Shown: piece after piece, positions 44,539 through 54,451 of the stretch
Position numbering within the stretch: the first letter of the stretch is position 1
How the letters are laid out: each line of letters begins with the position of its first letter
NCBI RefSeq assembly: GCF_029017505.1
Contig: NZ_JAQGEI010000034.1
Location: 1-64,000 of the forward strand
Origin: Sedimenticola hydrogenitrophicus
GTDB taxonomy: Bacteria > Pseudomonadota > Gammaproteobacteria > Chromatiales > Chromatiaceae
Direction of reading: 5' to 3'
DNA length: 64,000 nt
The notes under the pieces: generated by a model
What the model saw: the letters and a program-made list of their open reading frames with translations, nothing else
The model's database searches: none
Told to the model about the DNA's origin: nothing
Made by a program: the position numbers and the translations under genes

Positions 44539-45984
44539 ATGTCGTTTGATTCACTCGGCCTTTCCGCCGAACTACTCCGTGCTGTCTCTGAACAGGGTTA
44601 CACGGAACCGACGCCGGTACAGCGTCAAGCCATCCCTGTGGTACTTGAGGGAAAAGATATTCTCGCCGGTGCCCAGACGGGCACGGGCAAAACCGCCGGC
44701 TTCACCCTGCCGCTGCTGCAGTTGCTGAGCCAGCACTGCCAGGGCAAGGGGCGGCGCCCCATCCGCGCCCTGGTGTTGACACCCACCCGGGAACTGGCCG
44801 CGCAGGTCGCGGAGAGCGTCGAGACCTACGGCCGGCATCTGCCGCTGAAATCCACGGTGGTCTTTGGTGGTGTGAAGATCAACCCGCAGATCGAAAAGCT
44901 GCGCCATGGCGTGGATATCCTGGTGGCGACGCCGGGACGGCTGCTCGATCATGCCCAGCAGAAGACCCTGGACCTCTCCCACGTGGAGATCCTGGTGTTG
45001 GACGAGGCGGACCGGATGCTGGATATGGGCTTCATCCACGATATCCGCAAGGTCCTGGCGATGTTGCCGGCAAACCGGCAGAACCTGCTGTTCTCCGCCA
45101 CCTATTCGGAAGAGATCAAGGTCCTCGCCGACAAACTGCTGAACGCTCCGGTGCTGATCGAGGTGGCGAGACGCAATACTGCCGCGGAGAAGGTGGAACA
45201 GCGGGTCTATCCGGTAGATCGCGAGCGCAAGCGGGAACTGCTCTCTTTCCTCATCGGCTCGCGCAACTGGCGTCAGGTACTGGTGTTCACCCGGACCAAG
45301 CACGGTGCCAACCGGCTCGCCCAGCAGCTGGAGAAGGATGGCCTGAGTGCGGCGGCGATCCACGGCAACAAGAGCCAGGGGGCACGTACCCGGGCCCTGG
45401 CCGGCTTCAAACAGGGAGAGGTGCGGATTCTGGTGGCCACCGATATCGCCGCGCGCGGACTGGATATCGATCAGTTGCCCCATGTGGTCAACTACGAGCT
45501 GCCCAACGTGCCGGAGGATTATGTGCATCGGATCGGCCGCACCGGGCGTGCCGGCAACAAGGGCGAGGCGATTTCACTGGTGTGTGTGGATGAACATCGG
45601 CTGTTGCGGGATATCGAGCGGGTGCTTAATCGCGAACTGCCCCGCGAGACCCTGCCGGGCTACGAGCCCGATCCCAGTATCAAGCCGGAGCCGATCATGA
45701 ATGGCCGCAACGGTGGCGGTGATCGTGGCCGTGGCCGGCAGCAGCAGGCGCCGCGTTCACGCGGCAATGGTCAGAAGGCGCAGCCCCATAAAGAGCAGCG
45801 GGTCAGGCGTGAACAGTCCGCGCCGGTGACGGCGAAGGCGGGTGACGGCACCACGCGGGCCAAGCCCAACGGGAATCAGCGTCCGTCGGCGCCCAGAAAC
45901 CAGGGCGAGTCGACGGGGGCGGTACCGAGTGGTGGAAGACGCCCGCGGAACCGCCGCGACCGGGCAGCCCTGCTGGGGGGCTGA
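44539..45984 (+). CDS. rhlE: DEAD-box RNA helicase RhlE-like
   Basis: The protein has 481 residues from the ATG at 44539 (MSFDSLGLS); AGGAG lies upstream at a long spacing. All helicase motifs are present: Q-motif and [31 protein letters not shown], then [17 protein letters not shown] and [10 protein letters not shown]. The C-terminal ~115 residues are a basic, disordered Gly/Arg/Gln-rich tail, typical of RhlE. It acts in ribosome assembly and RNA turnover, especially in the cold. Confidence 0.92.
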   Translation: MSFDSLGLSAELLRAVSEQGYTEPTPVQRQAIPVVLEGKDILAGAQTGTGKTAGFTLPLLQLLSQHCQGKGRRPIRALVLTPTRELAAQVAESVETYGRHLPLKSTVVFGGVKINPQIEKLRHGVDILVATPGRLLDHAQQKTLDLSHVEILVLDEADRMLDMGFIHDIRKVLAMLPANRQNLLFSATYSEEIKVLADKLLNAPVLIEVARRNTAAEKVEQRVYPVDRERKRELLSFLIGSRNWRQVLVFTRTKHGANRLAQQLEKDGLSAAAIHGNKSQGARTRALAGFKQGEVRILVATDIAARGLDIDQLPHVVNYELPNVPEDYVHRIGRTGRAGNKGEAISLVCVDEHRLLRDIERVLNRELPRETLPGYEPDPSIKPEPIMNGRNGGGDRGRGRQQQAPRSRGNGQKAQPHKEQRVRREQSAPVTAKAGDGTTRAKPNGNQRPSAPRNQGESTGAVPSGGRRPRNRRDRAALLGG

Positions 45985-45998
45985 ACCACCGCGGAAAT

Positions 45999-46020
45999 CC
46001 CCGGCAGTGCCGGGGGACTC
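45999..46020. terminator. Hairpin between convergent rhlE and methyltransferase genes
   Basis: CCCCGG pairs with CCGGGG around a 5-base loop, followed by ACTCTTC. This GC-rich stem is a weak intrinsic terminator candidate. Confidence 0.4.
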
Positions 46021-46126
46021 TTCATAACGGCTGGCGAGAATAAAGATTCTTTCCCGATTCGGGGCCGAGTAGTAGCCGCCAGCACGGAAGGTCCTTCGGT
46101 CACCTCCGGTGACCAGCCGTCTGAGA

Positions 46127-46882
46127 TCAGGAGTGGCTGCCGATCCGGATGCTCAGCGGCCAGGCCACCGAACGTTCCCTCTCGGGGTCGCCCCACCGCT
46201 GCGACAGGGCGGAGCGGATCTGTTCCAGGGGGTCATCGCCACGCTCCTGAATCCTCCGCTGTACCGCCGACCAGGTGCCCAGATAGCCCAGCAGCTGGGA
46301 CAGGTTCCAGCTTGCGGTCATGGCGAACTCCGGAATTGCCGGTGCCGGGTCGAAGGGGAAGGGGAGGTCGGCATAGCCCCGCTCCACCTGTTCCCGCTCC
46401 GCCGGCCAGTAACCCCGCAACGTGTCGTGGTACAGCCGGTCGATAATTGGATCGATGCCGGGATCTATTTCCAGCAGATTGTAGCTCCAGACCGCAATCA
46501 CCCCGCCGGGTTTCAGTACCCGTTTTACCTCGTTGAAAAATGCCACCAGATCAAACCAGTGCAGTGCCTGGGCGACCGTGACCAGGTCGACGGAGGCGGC
46601 GGCCAAGCCGCTCTGTTCCGCCGGCGCCACCCGATAATCGATATTGCCGCGGCGGGTGGCCGCGGCGATCTGGCTGCTGCTGGCGTCGCTGGCGATGACC
46701 CGGTCAAACCAGGCGGCCAGCTGCAGCGCCGCCTGGCCACTGCCGGTGGCGCAATCCCAGGCGGTGTGCCGGGACCCGCTCAGGGAAGCCAGATATTCGA
46801 ACAGAGCCGGCGGGTAGCCCGGCCGGTATTGCGAATAGGCCGTTGAAGCCTTGGAAAAGTGATCCTTGAAGCCGCTTTTCAT
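46127..46882 (-). CDS. SAM-dependent class I methyltransferase
   Basis: The protein has 251 residues from the ATG at 46882 (MKSGFKDHFSKAS); a longer frame to 46969 adds a non-conserved stretch. The SAM motif I region is WDCATGSGQAALQLAAWF, with Ser/Asp-rich ASDASSSQI (motif II) and the VAQALHWFD signature of the UbiE/YafE-like branch. KRVLKPGGVIAVWSYN is motif III. The YRPGYPPALFEYLA opening is typical of small putative ubiquinone/lipid-type methyltransferases. The substrate is unknown. It is divergent from epd with about 134 bases between. Confidence 0.85.
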   Translation of the reverse strand: MKSGFKDHFSKASTAYSQYRPGYPPALFEYLASLSGSRHTAWDCATGSGQAALQLAAWFDRVIASDASSSQIAAATRRGNIDYRVAPAEQSGLAAASVDLVTVAQALHWFDLVAFFNEVKRVLKPGGVIAVWSYNLLEIDPGIDPIIDRLYHDTLRGYWPAEREQVERGYADLPFPFDPAPAIPEFAMTASWNLSQLLGYLGTWSAVQRRIQERGDDPLEQIRSALSQRWGDPERERSVAWPLSIRIGSHS

Positions 46883-47016
46883 GGTGAACACCGATCGGTC
46901 CTGTATTCGGATTCGGCTGGGAAATGCCCGCCGAATATGGGAAAATCCACATTCTCGTGATTTCGTCAACGGTCCGCATTGATCGCTCAGTCCCTAAACA
47001 TCGAGTATCCGGGTAC

Positions 47017-48045
47017 ATGAAACTAAGAGTCGCCATCAATGGTTATGGCCGCATCGGCCGTTGCATTCTGCGGGCCTTGTATGAGTCCGACCATTTTCGC
47101 CGCCATATCCAGATCGTCGCCATCAATGAGCTGGCCGATCTCGAAGTGGTGACCCACCTGACCAAGTACGATACCACGCACGGGCGTTTTCCGGGAACGG
47201 TGGCCCGGGATGAGCGCCATCTGCTGATCGACGGTGACAAGATCGCACTGCTCTGCGAGCCTGACCCCGAGTCACTGCCCTGGCGTGCGCTGGAAGTCGA
47301 CCTGGTGCTCGAGTGCAGTGGCGTGTTCAAGAGTCGCCAGGATGCCGAACGGCATATCGCCGCCGGCGCCGGCAGGGTGCTGTTCTCCCACCCGGCGGAG
47401 CCGGACGTGGATGCCACCATCGTCTATGGCGTCAATGATCACCGGTTGCGGCCGACCGATAGCATCGTCTCCAATGCCTCCTGTACCACCAATGCTATCA
47501 TTCCGGTACTGAACGTCTTGCAGGAGAGCTTCGGCATCGAGTGTGCGCTGATCACCACGATCCATTCCGCCATGCACGACCAGCCGGTGATCGATGCCTA
47601 TGACAAGGATCTGCGCAAGACCCGTTCCGCGCTGCAGTCGATCATCCCGGTGGAGACGGGCCTGGCCAGAGGCGTGGTACGGATCCTGCCTGAGCTTAAC
47701 AACCGGGTGCATGCCCAGGCGATCCGCGTCCCCACCATCAATGTCTCGATGATGGATCTGTCGGTGGAACTGGAACGGCCGGCCACCCGCCAGGAACTCA
47801 ACCAGGTGCTGAAGGCGTTGAGCGAGACGCAGGGGGGGCGGCTGTTCGGTTATATCGAGGAACTGCTGGTCTCCTGCGACTTCAACCACGATTCCCGCTC
47901 CTCCATTGTGGACAGCAACCAGACCCAGGTGTGCAATCATCATTTTGCCAAGGTGGTTACCTGGTTCGACAATGAATGGGGTTTCGCCAACCGCATGCTG
48001 GATACCGCCATCGCCATGGCGCACGGTCCGCACTTGAATCCATAG
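47017..48045 (+). CDS. epd: Erythrose-4-phosphate dehydrogenase (GAPDH family)
   Basis: The 342-residue enzyme has the N-terminal NAD-binding INGYGRIGR, catalytic Cys156 in SNASCTTN and His183 in TTIHSAMHDQPVIDAYDKDLRKTR. The latter stretch, the QSIIPVETGLA run and the missing GAPDH-type phosphate-site residues favour Epd, which makes 4-phosphoerythronate for pyridoxal phosphate synthesis, over a glycolytic GAPDH. The usual partner pgk is absent here. The ppsR gene follows by 15 bases in the same direction. Confidence 0.85.
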   Translation: MKLRVAINGYGRIGRCILRALYESDHFRRHIQIVAINELADLEVVTHLTKYDTTHGRFPGTVARDERHLLIDGDKIALLCEPDPESLPWRALEVDLVLECSGVFKSRQDAERHIAAGAGRVLFSHPAEPDVDATIVYGVNDHRLRPTDSIVSNASCTTNAIIPVLNVLQESFGIECALITTIHSAMHDQPVIDAYDKDLRKTRSALQSIIPVETGLARGVVRILPELNNRVHAQAIRVPTINVSMMDLSVELERPATRQELNQVLKALSETQGGRLFGYIEELLVSCDFNHDSRSSIVDSNQTQVCNHHFAKVVTWFDNEWGFANRMLDTAIAMAHGPHLNP

Positions 48046-48060
48046 TTCAACGGAAAACAG

Positions 48061-48876
48061 ATGACCCAGCAACGCACGGTATTTTATGTCTCGGAAAGCA
48101 CCGGTATCACGGCGGAGACCCTGGGGCACAGCCTGATCTCGCAATTCGAGCAGACCATCGAGTTCAAGGCCATCTATATGCCGTTCATCAACACGATCGA
48201 GAAGGCCAGAAAACTGGCCAAACAGTTCGACATGGTGGCCAAGCGGGACGGCGCCCGCCCGATCGTGTTCGCCACCATGGTGGAGTATGAGACCCGGGTT
48301 ATTCTGAAACGCTCCAATTGCCTCTACATCGAGCTGTTTGACACCTTTATTGCACCGCTGAGCCGGGAGCTCGGGGTCAATCCCTCCGGCAAGACCGGTC
48401 TCAGTCACGGTATGACCAATGGCGACAGTTATGAGGACCGGATGGATATCATCAACTTCGCCATGGTGAACGATGATGGCGCCCGGCTGGACAAGTATGA
48501 CCAGGCGGATGTGATCCTGGTTGGGGTTTCGCGTTCCGGCAAGACCCCCACCTGTCTCTACCTTGCCATGCATTTCGGCATCAAGGCCGCCAACTATCCG
48601 CTCACCCCGGATGACTTCGAACAGAACCAGATCCCCGACGACCTGCTCAAACACAAGGATAAGCTGGTTGCCCTGACTATCGATCCGCCACGCCTCAACC
48701 GGATCCGCGAGGAGCGGCGGCCGGGCAGCGACTACGCCTCGCTGAAGCGCTGCGCCTCGGAGGTGCGGCAGGCGTTGACGATGTTCAGGAAGCACAACAT
48801 CTGGGTGCTCGATACCACCACCCACTCGATCGAAGAGGTCTCATCACGCATCGCCAAGGCGATTCGATCGCGCTGA
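48061..48876 (+). CDS. ppsR: Phosphoenolpyruvate synthase regulatory protein
   Basis: The 271-residue bifunctional kinase/pyrophosphorylase (DUF299) turns PEP synthase on and off. The P-loop GVSRSGKT lies at 155-162, and the N-terminal FYVSESTGITAETLGHSLISQF and SLKRCASEVRQA segments are typical. PEP synthase converts pyruvate to PEP, so ppsR regulates gluconeogenic flux that would compete with PFOR for pyruvate. The ppsA gene itself is not in the window. Confidence 0.93.
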   Translation: MTQQRTVFYVSESTGITAETLGHSLISQFEQTIEFKAIYMPFINTIEKARKLAKQFDMVAKRDGARPIVFATMVEYETRVILKRSNCLYIELFDTFIAPLSRELGVNPSGKTGLSHGMTNGDSYEDRMDIINFAMVNDDGARLDKYDQADVILVGVSRSGKTPTCLYLAMHFGIKAANYPLTPDDFEQNQIPDDLLKHKDKLVALTIDPPRLNRIREERRPGSDYASLKRCASEVRQALTMFRKHNIWVLDTTTHSIEEVSSRIAKAIRSR

Positions 48877-49097
48877 CGAAAATCCTGAAGGGGAAAGAAA
48901 AAACTACTACACTGGTGACTCATGGGGGGTGCAGAATGTCTCGGCGGCAGACAATATCAAGAAAACCGCGCAGATAAAAAATACTTTGGCATTCCATAAA
49001 AATTACTGATTGTGCGGCGTAATTTTAAAAATCATAATGAACTGTTTTTATTAATAAATTACCCCTTTCTTTGGGGTTTTTCTGAAAGCTGAATAAT
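48877..49097. other. AT-rich leader of the pnt operon
   Basis: Noticeably AT-rich compared with its neighbours. A weak ACCCC-tttcttt-GGGGT hairpin with T-run at about 49061-49081 lies only 16 bases before the pntAA start, so it may be an attenuator or chance. No clear Shine-Dalgarno precedes the pntAA ATG. Confidence 0.35.
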
Positions 49098-50198
49098 ATG
49101 AAAATTGGGGTACCTAGAGAGACACGTCAAGGGGAGACGCGAGTTGCTTCCACGCCTGATGTGGTTAAAAAACTGGTCGCCAAGGGCTTTACCGTGCTGC
49201 TTGAACAGGGCGCGGGGGAAGCGGCGCATTTTACCGATGCGGAGTACGGGCAGGCGGGTGCCACCCTGGTGGACCGGGCCGCCGCGCTGGCGGCCGATAT
49301 CGTATTGAAAGTACGCAAGCCGAGCCTGGAAGAGATCTCCCTGATGTCGGAGGGCGCGGTGCTGGTCGGGTTTATCGAGACCTGTGAAGAGGACGACACC
49401 CTGCGTGCATTGTTCGCCAAGCATATCCGGCCGCTCGCACTGGAACGGGTACCGCGTATTTCCCGGGCCCAATCGATGGATGCGCTCTCTTCCCAGAGCA
49501 ACATCGCCGGTTATCGTGCGGTAATCGAGGCGGCCAATCGGTTCGGGCGTTTCTTCCCGTTGATGATGACCTCCGCCGGCTCGGCCAAACCGGCCAGGGT
49601 GGTGGTGCTGGGTGTGGGGGTGGCCGGCCTGCAGGCGATCGCCACAGCCCGCCGCCTCGGCGCGGACGTATACGCCTACGATATCCGCCCGGAGACCCGG
49701 GAGCAGATCCTTTCCCTCGGTGCCAAGCCGATCGACCTGGATATCGGCGAGAGCGGTGCCGGCGAAGGCGGCTATGCGAAGGAACTCTCGGATGAGGCAA
49801 AGGCTAAACAGCAGCAGTTGCTGGCCGACGAGCTGAGCAAGGCGCATATCCTGATCACCACCGCACTGATTCCCTGCCGTCCCGCCCCGCTGCTGGTGAC
49901 CGAGGAGGTGGTGAAGCGGATGCGCGCGGGATCGGTGGTAGTGGATCTCGCCGCGGAGACCGGCGGCAACTGCCCGCTGACGGAAAAAGATCAGGTGGTG
50001 AGCAAGGAGGGGGTGATCCTGGTGGGACACACCAACTATCCCGCCATGATGCCGACGGATGCCAGCGCCTTCTATGCCAAGAATATCGCCAATCTGCTCG
50101 ATATCATGGTCACGCAGGAAAACGGCACCCCGGTGCTGAACGATCTCGATCAGGATGAGATTACCCAGGCGGCACTGGTCAGGCCTGAATCCGGATAG
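49098..50198 (+). CDS. pntAA: NAD(P) transhydrogenase alpha subunit, part 1
   Basis: The 366-residue NAD(H)-binding domain I carries KIGVPRETRQGETRVASTPDVVKKL, the dinucleotide fold VVVLGVGVAGLQAIATARRLGADV and the GGNCPLTEKD loop. This split form (PntAA plus PntAB) is usual outside enterobacteria. Proton-translocating transhydrogenase exchanges hydride between NADH and NADP+. It heads a three-gene operon with pntAB and pntB. Confidence 0.95.
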   Translation: MKIGVPRETRQGETRVASTPDVVKKLVAKGFTVLLEQGAGEAAHFTDAEYGQAGATLVDRAAALAADIVLKVRKPSLEEISLMSEGAVLVGFIETCEEDDTLRALFAKHIRPLALERVPRISRAQSMDALSSQSNIAGYRAVIEAANRFGRFFPLMMTSAGSAKPARVVVLGVGVAGLQAIATARRLGADVYAYDIRPETREQILSLGAKPIDLDIGESGAGEGGYAKELSDEAKAKQQQLLADELSKAHILITTALIPCRPAPLLVTEEVVKRMRAGSVVVDLAAETGGNCPLTEKDQVVSKEGVILVGHTNYPAMMPTDASAFYAKNIANLLDIMVTQENGTPVLNDLDQDEITQAALVRPESG

Positions 50199-50342
50199 TT
50201 GTTGGACGCTGTCATCGGGGAGAGGCGACCAGCGGATCGTCGTTATCGGCCTGACGGCTGGCCGAAGCGCCGACCGCGTATATGAAACAGATCCCACCAC
50301 GCCCCATGCCGCACGATTGGAATTTTACAGGAGGGCAGTCAG

Positions 50343-50627
50343 ATGCCTGATACATTGGTAGCACTCTACGTTTTTGTGCTCGCTTGCTTTATTGGATATT
50401 ACGTCATCTGGGGCGTTACCCCGTCACTACATACGCCGCTGGTGTCGCTCACCAACGCCATCTCGGGGATCATCATCGTGGGGGCGCTGCTGGTTACCGG
50501 CCTGGAAGAGGCGAGTACCGCGGCGGAGATCATGGGGTTCTTTGCGGTGCTGCTGGCCTCGATCAATGTGTTCGGTGGCTTCCTGGTGACCAATCGCATG
50601 CTCGCCATGTTCAAGAAGAAGAAATAA
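50343..50627 (+). CDS. pntAB: NAD(P) transhydrogenase alpha subunit, part 2
   Basis: The 94-residue membrane part has about three helices (residues 5-23, 33-53 and 60-82), ending in [17 protein letters not shown] lies 7 bases before the ATG. The membrane domain helps form the proton channel with PntB. It is 144 bases from pntAA and 15 from pntB. Confidence 0.94.
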   Translation: MPDTLVALYVFVLACFIGYYVIWGVTPSLHTPLVSLTNAISGIIIVGALLVTGLEEASTAAEIMGFFAVLLASINVFGGFLVTNRMLAMFKKKK

Positions 50628-50642
50628 GGGAGCCCGTTTGCA

Positions 50643-52046
50643 ATGCAGATCTCAGCCAATTATCAGGCGCTCGCCTATCTGGTCTCCGCCATTCTGTTCA
50701 TTTTTGCCCTCAAGGGATTGACCCATCCGGCCACCGCCCGGCGCGGTAATTATTACGGCATGGCCGGCATGGCGCTGGCCATCATCGCCACCCTGGTCGG
50801 TGCCGAGGTGCAGTCATACGGGTTCATCATTGCCGGGGTCGCCGCCGGGGCCGTGATTGGCGCCGCGCTGGCAGCGAAAGTGAAGATGACCGCCATGCCC
50901 CAACTGGTGGCGGCGCTGCACAGTTTCGTCGGTATGGCGGCGGTGCTGGTGGCCATCGGTACCTATGTCAACCGTGCGGCCGCCGGCACCCTGAACCCGG
51001 TACTGATGACCGAGCTGGCGGTCGGCATCGTGATCGGTGCCATCACCTTCAGTGGTTCGGTGATCGCCTTCGGCAAGCTGCAGGGCATCATCAGCGGCAA
51101 GCCGGTGGTGTTCAAGGGGCAGCACCTGCTGAATGCCGCCATGGGTCTGGCCATTGTCGCCTTCGGCGCGCACTTCGGCATGACCGAGAGTGTGGTGTCG
51201 TTGACGCTGATGACCCTGTTCTCCTTCGTGCTCGGTTTCACCCTGATCATACCGATCGGCGGCGCCGATATGCCGGTGATCATCTCCATGCTCAACAGCT
51301 ACTCCGGCTGGGCGGCGGCGGCCACCGGCTTTACCCTGCAGAACAACTTGCTGATCATTGTCGGCGCACTGGTCGGTTTCTCCGGCGCCATCCTCTCCTA
51401 CATCATGTGCCGGGCCATGAACCGCTCTATTATCAATGTGGTCTTCGGTGGCTTCGGCAGTGACTCCTCCGGGGGTACCTCCAGCGCCGCGGCCCTGGCG
51501 GTGGAGAAGGGGGTCCGTTCCGCCTCCGTGGAGGATGCGATCTACTGGATGGAGGATGCCGGCAAGGTGATCATCATTCCCGGCTACGGCATGGCGGTGG
51601 CCCAGGCCCAGCACGCTCTCAAGGAGTTTATGGATCTGCTGATCGAGCGGGGCGTGGAGGTGAAGTTTGCCATCCATCCGGTGGCGGGGCGTATGCCGGG
51701 CCACATGAATGTGTTGCTGGCCGAGGCCGATATCCCCTATGATCATGTGCTGGAGATGGATGAGATCAATCCGGAATTCCCCACCGCCGATGTGGCCCTG
51801 GTGGTGGGCGCCAATGACGTGACCAACCCGGCGGCCAAGACCGATCCGACAAGCCCGATTCACGGCATGCCGATCCTGGATGTCTCCAAGGCAAAACAGA
51901 TCTATGTGATCAAACGCTCCATGAATCCCGGTTATGCCGGTGTTGACAACCTGCTCTATTACCAGGACAACTGCGCACTGATCTTTGGCGATGCCAAGGC
52001 GGTGTGCGAGGGGCTGGCCAGTGCGCTGAAGGGTGGGGGGCATTGA
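50643..52046 (+). CDS. pntB: NAD(P) transhydrogenase beta subunit
   Basis: The 467-residue protein has nine or so membrane helices in the N-terminal half (proton channel). A C-terminal NADP(H)-binding domain III covers about 285-465 (VIIIPGYGMAVAQAQHALKEF, then HPVAGRMPGHMNVLLAEADIPYDHVLEMDEINPEF, and DVALVVGANDVTNPAA). A GGGAG precedes the ATG. This completes a functional pnt set. Confidence 0.96.
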   Translation: MQISANYQALAYLVSAILFIFALKGLTHPATARRGNYYGMAGMALAIIATLVGAEVQSYGFIIAGVAAGAVIGAALAAKVKMTAMPQLVAALHSFVGMAAVLVAIGTYVNRAAAGTLNPVLMTELAVGIVIGAITFSGSVIAFGKLQGIISGKPVVFKGQHLLNAAMGLAIVAFGAHFGMTESVVSLTLMTLFSFVLGFTLIIPIGGADMPVIISMLNSYSGWAAAATGFTLQNNLLIIVGALVGFSGAILSYIMCRAMNRSIINVVFGGFGSDSSGGTSSAAALAVEKGVRSASVEDAIYWMEDAGKVIIIPGYGMAVAQAQHALKEFMDLLIERGVEVKFAIHPVAGRMPGHMNVLLAEADIPYDHVLEMDEINPEFPTADVALVVGANDVTNPAAKTDPTSPIHGMPILDVSKAKQIYVIKRSMNPGYAGVDNLLYYQDNCALIFGDAKAVCEGLASALKGGGH

Positions 52047-52114
52047 GCTACACAATCACCGGCTCGTCCCGCAGGTAGGAAGGTAAGCCATAACACCTCA
52101 CCCGGTCTGTAAGT

Positions 52115-52331
52115 GATTGGCCTGTCTTGCCGGCCTCACACGATGGCTTGTTTCCTCGAATCCGGCCCCATTTTCAGCGCCTGCCCAAGCCGCTCCCGGC
52201 CATCCATGGCCTCCGCGGCATAAGTCCATCCGTGGACAAAACTCGCTTCGCTCAAACAAGGGCAGGCTTGAATCTGAAAAAGGAGCCGGATTCGAGGCGC
52301 CATCAAGATCGGCCAACAAGGCAGGCCAATC
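52115..52331. mobile_element. Family B palindromic element, second copy
   Basis: This is an inverted copy of the 26601-26765 element: arms GATTGGCCTG at 52115 and CAAGGCAGGCCAATC at 52317-52331, with CTCGAATCCGGCCCC and its partner inside. It differs by a ~52-base insertion in the centre (about 52189-52240: GCCGCTCCCGGCC to CCGTGGACAAA). Homology extends outward to ACCCGGT on the left and CACCCCGT on the right. The 18-bp outer ends of the first copy are absent. Confidence 0.75.
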
Positions 52332-52418
52332 ACCCCGTAAGTAGTTACGACAAGCCATTGTATCGTTGTATCTCTTTGCGCACTTTGCGTTCTTCGCGGT
52401 TGAATCGAGAGATCGAGC

Positions 52419-52487
52419 GGGGTCGGAGTCAAGCCGCGTATTTCCGGAAATCGGTTGATCCATTTCGGCCGGCTTGACTCCGACCCC
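52419..52487. repeat. REP-like inverted repeat, 17-bp arms
   Basis: GGGGTCGGAGTCAAGCC at 52419-52435 and its exact reverse complement at 52471-52487 enclose 35 bases. The arm resembles ends of REP elements linked to TnpA(REP)/RAYT transposases as I remember them; no such transposase is in the window. It lies between the convergent pntB and aspartoacylase-like genes. Confidence 0.65.
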
Positions 52488-52498
52488 TGAGTGCACCG

Positions 52499-53542
52499 CT
52501 ACACTATCACCGGCTCGTCCCGCAGGTAGGAAATGGAGGGCAGCGGGTCCTCCTCGTGCATGGCGTCCTCCAGCAGTTCCATCTCATCCCGGCCGAGCCG
52601 GGCAATGTGGTAGAGCGCCTCGCCCTGGTAGGCCAGGGGGAGGGTGGTGCGGCCGATGACAATGCCGCGCCAGGGTGAGAACACCTGGGCCTCACGCTCG
52701 CCGAACGGATCACTGATATAGCCGAGCACCTCGTTCTTGTCCACGGTGGCGCCGAGTGGCGCGATGGCGCGCAGGATGCCGCTCTGGGAGGCGCGCACCC
52801 AGGCGCTGGTATGGGTAATGACCGAGGCCTGGCCGCTGCCGGGACGTCTTGAGGCCGGCAACATTTTCAGGTGGCGCATGACCCGGACGATGCCGCGCAG
52901 CCCGATACGGATCGAGTGTTCGTCGAAGCGCAACGCCTCGCCGCACTCGTAGACCAGCATCGGGACCCCCAGGGCGGCCCCGGACTGGCGCACCGAACCC
53001 TCGCGCAGGTCTGCGTTGAGGGTGACCGGGGTGCGAAACGCCTCCGCCATGGCGGCGGCCACCGGGTCGTTCAGGTCGGCGCGCACCTGGGGCATGTTGG
53101 CGCGGTCGATGGCGGCGGTATGCAGGTCGATACCGTGGCTGCACTGGGCGACGATCTCATTGAGAAACAGGTAAGCCACGCGGCCGGCCAGGGAACCCTT
53201 TTCCGAGCCCGGGAAGGAGCGGTTGAGGTCGCGCCGATCCGGCAGGTAGCGGGAACGGTGCAGAAAACCGGGTACATTGACAATGGGGACCGCGATCAGG
53301 TCGCCGCGCAGTTTTTTCAGCAGCGGCAGGCTGAGCAGGCGGCGAATGATCTCCACCCCGTTGATCTCATCGCCGTGGATCGCCGCGCAGACGAACAGCC
53401 GTGGCCCCACCTTGCGGCCGCGGATCACATGTACCGGCATGGTCATCGGCGTATGCGTGTAGAGCTGGGCGAGGGGCAGGTCGATGGTCAGGTTCTGGCC
53501 GGGCAACACCTCGCGGGTACCGATGCGCAGCGGTTGGTCCAT
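52499..53542 (-). CDS. Succinylglutamate desuccinylase/aspartoacylase family zinc deacylase
   Basis: The 347-residue metallo-deacylase has the zinc site HGDEINGVEII (His and Glu ligands), followed by the ASP/SGDS motifs PIVNVPGFLHRSRYLPDRRDLNRSFPG and the second His in IDLHT. These match the family that includes AstE and aspartoacylase. Substrate specificity cannot be read. It is 3 bases downstream of the rimK stop, so it is operon-linked to rimK and the RimB-like gene, which suggests an N-acyl-amino-acid or glutamate-tail substrate. Confidence 0.87.
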   Translation of the reverse strand: MDQPLRIGTREVLPGQNLTIDLPLAQLYTHTPMTMPVHVIRGRKVGPRLFVCAAIHGDEINGVEIIRRLLSLPLLKKLRGDLIAVPIVNVPGFLHRSRYLPDRRDLNRSFPGSEKGSLAGRVAYLFLNEIVAQCSHGIDLHTAAIDRANMPQVRADLNDPVAAAMAEAFRTPVTLNADLREGSVRQSGAALGVPMLVYECGEALRFDEHSIRIGLRGIVRVMRHLKMLPASRRPGSGQASVITHTSAWVRASQSGILRAIAPLGATVDKNEVLGYISDPFGEREAQVFSPWRGIVIGRTTLPLAYQGEALYHIARLGRDEMELLEDAMHEEDPLPSISYLRDEPVIV

Positions 53543-53545
53543 GGT

Positions 53546-54451
53546 TCAACCCTTGCCCCGGGTCTTGGTGTGGTGGGGGCGGCCGTTTTTTTCAATGAAT
53601 TCGATAATGGTGTTGGCGATGTCCTTGTTGGTAGCATGCTCGATCCCCTCCAGCCCGGGGGAGGAGTTGACCTCCATCACCACCGGTCCGTGATTGGAAC
53701 GCAGCAGATCCACACCACAGACGTTGAGCCCCATGACCCGGGCGGCGCGCACCGCGGTGGAGCGCTCCTCGGGGGTGATGCGGACCAGGGTGGCCGAGCC
53801 GCCGCGGTGCAGGTTGGAGCGGAACTCGCCTTCCCGGGCCTGGCGTTTCATCGCCGCCACCACCTTGTCGCCGATCACCAGGCAACGCAGATCGGAGCCC
53901 TTCGATTCGCCGATGAACTCCTGGACCATGATGTTGGCCTTGAGCCCCATGAACGCCTGGATCACACTCTCGGCGGCTTTATGGGTCTCCGCCAGCACCA
54001 CGCCGATCCCCTGGGTGCCTTCCAGCAGTTTGATCACCACCGGCGCGCCGCCAACCTGGGTCATCAGGTCATTGATATCATCGGGTGAGTGGGCAAAGCC
54101 GGTGACCGGCAGTCCGATCCCCTTGCGTGCCAGCAGTTGCGCCGAGCGCAGCTTGTCGCGGGCCCGGGTGATGGCCACCGATTCATTCAGCGGATAGACC
54201 CCCATCATCTCGAACTGGCGCAATACCGCGGTGCCGTAAAAGGTGATGGAGGCGCCGATCCTGGGGATCACCGCATCGAAATCATCCAGGGTTTCGCCCT
54301 TGTAATGGATCGAGGGCCGGTGCGAGGTGATGTTCATGTAGCAGCGCAACGGGTCGACGACCCGAACCTGGTGTCCGCGCGCCTTGGCGGCTTCCACCAG
54401 TCGCATGGTGGAGTACAGCTTGGCATTGCGAGACAGTATGGCGATTTTCAT
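53546..54451 (-). CDS. rimK: RimK-type ATP-grasp glutamate ligase
   Basis: The 301-residue ATP-grasp ligase adds glutamates, classically to ribosomal protein S6. ATP-grasp features are visible: the phosphate loop [18 protein letters not shown], the acidic metal residues in [28 protein letters not shown], and the N-terminal [19 protein letters not shown]. It overlaps the upstream RimB-like gene by 4 bases. In Pseudomonas rimABK a partner protease and regulator act with RimK. Confidence 0.93.
   Translation of the reverse strand: MKIAILSRNAKLYSTMRLVEAAKARGHQVRVVDPLRCYMNITSHRPSIHYKGETLDDFDAVIPRIGASITFYGTAVLRQFEMMGVYPLNESVAITRARDKLRSAQLLARKGIGLPVTGFAHSPDDINDLMTQVGGAPVVIKLLEGTQGIGVVLAETHKAAESVIQAFMGLKANIMVQEFIGESKGSDLRCLVIGDKVVAAMKRQAREGEFRSNLHRGGSATLVRITPEERSTAVRAARVMGLNVCGVDLLRSNHGPVVMEVNSSPGLEGIEHATNKDIANTIIEFIEKNGRPHHTKTRGKG

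Noticed and set aside
49061-49081. Terminator just before pntAA
   Set aside because: The stem is only about 5 bp and sits 16 bases before the start codon; noted as weak rather than called.
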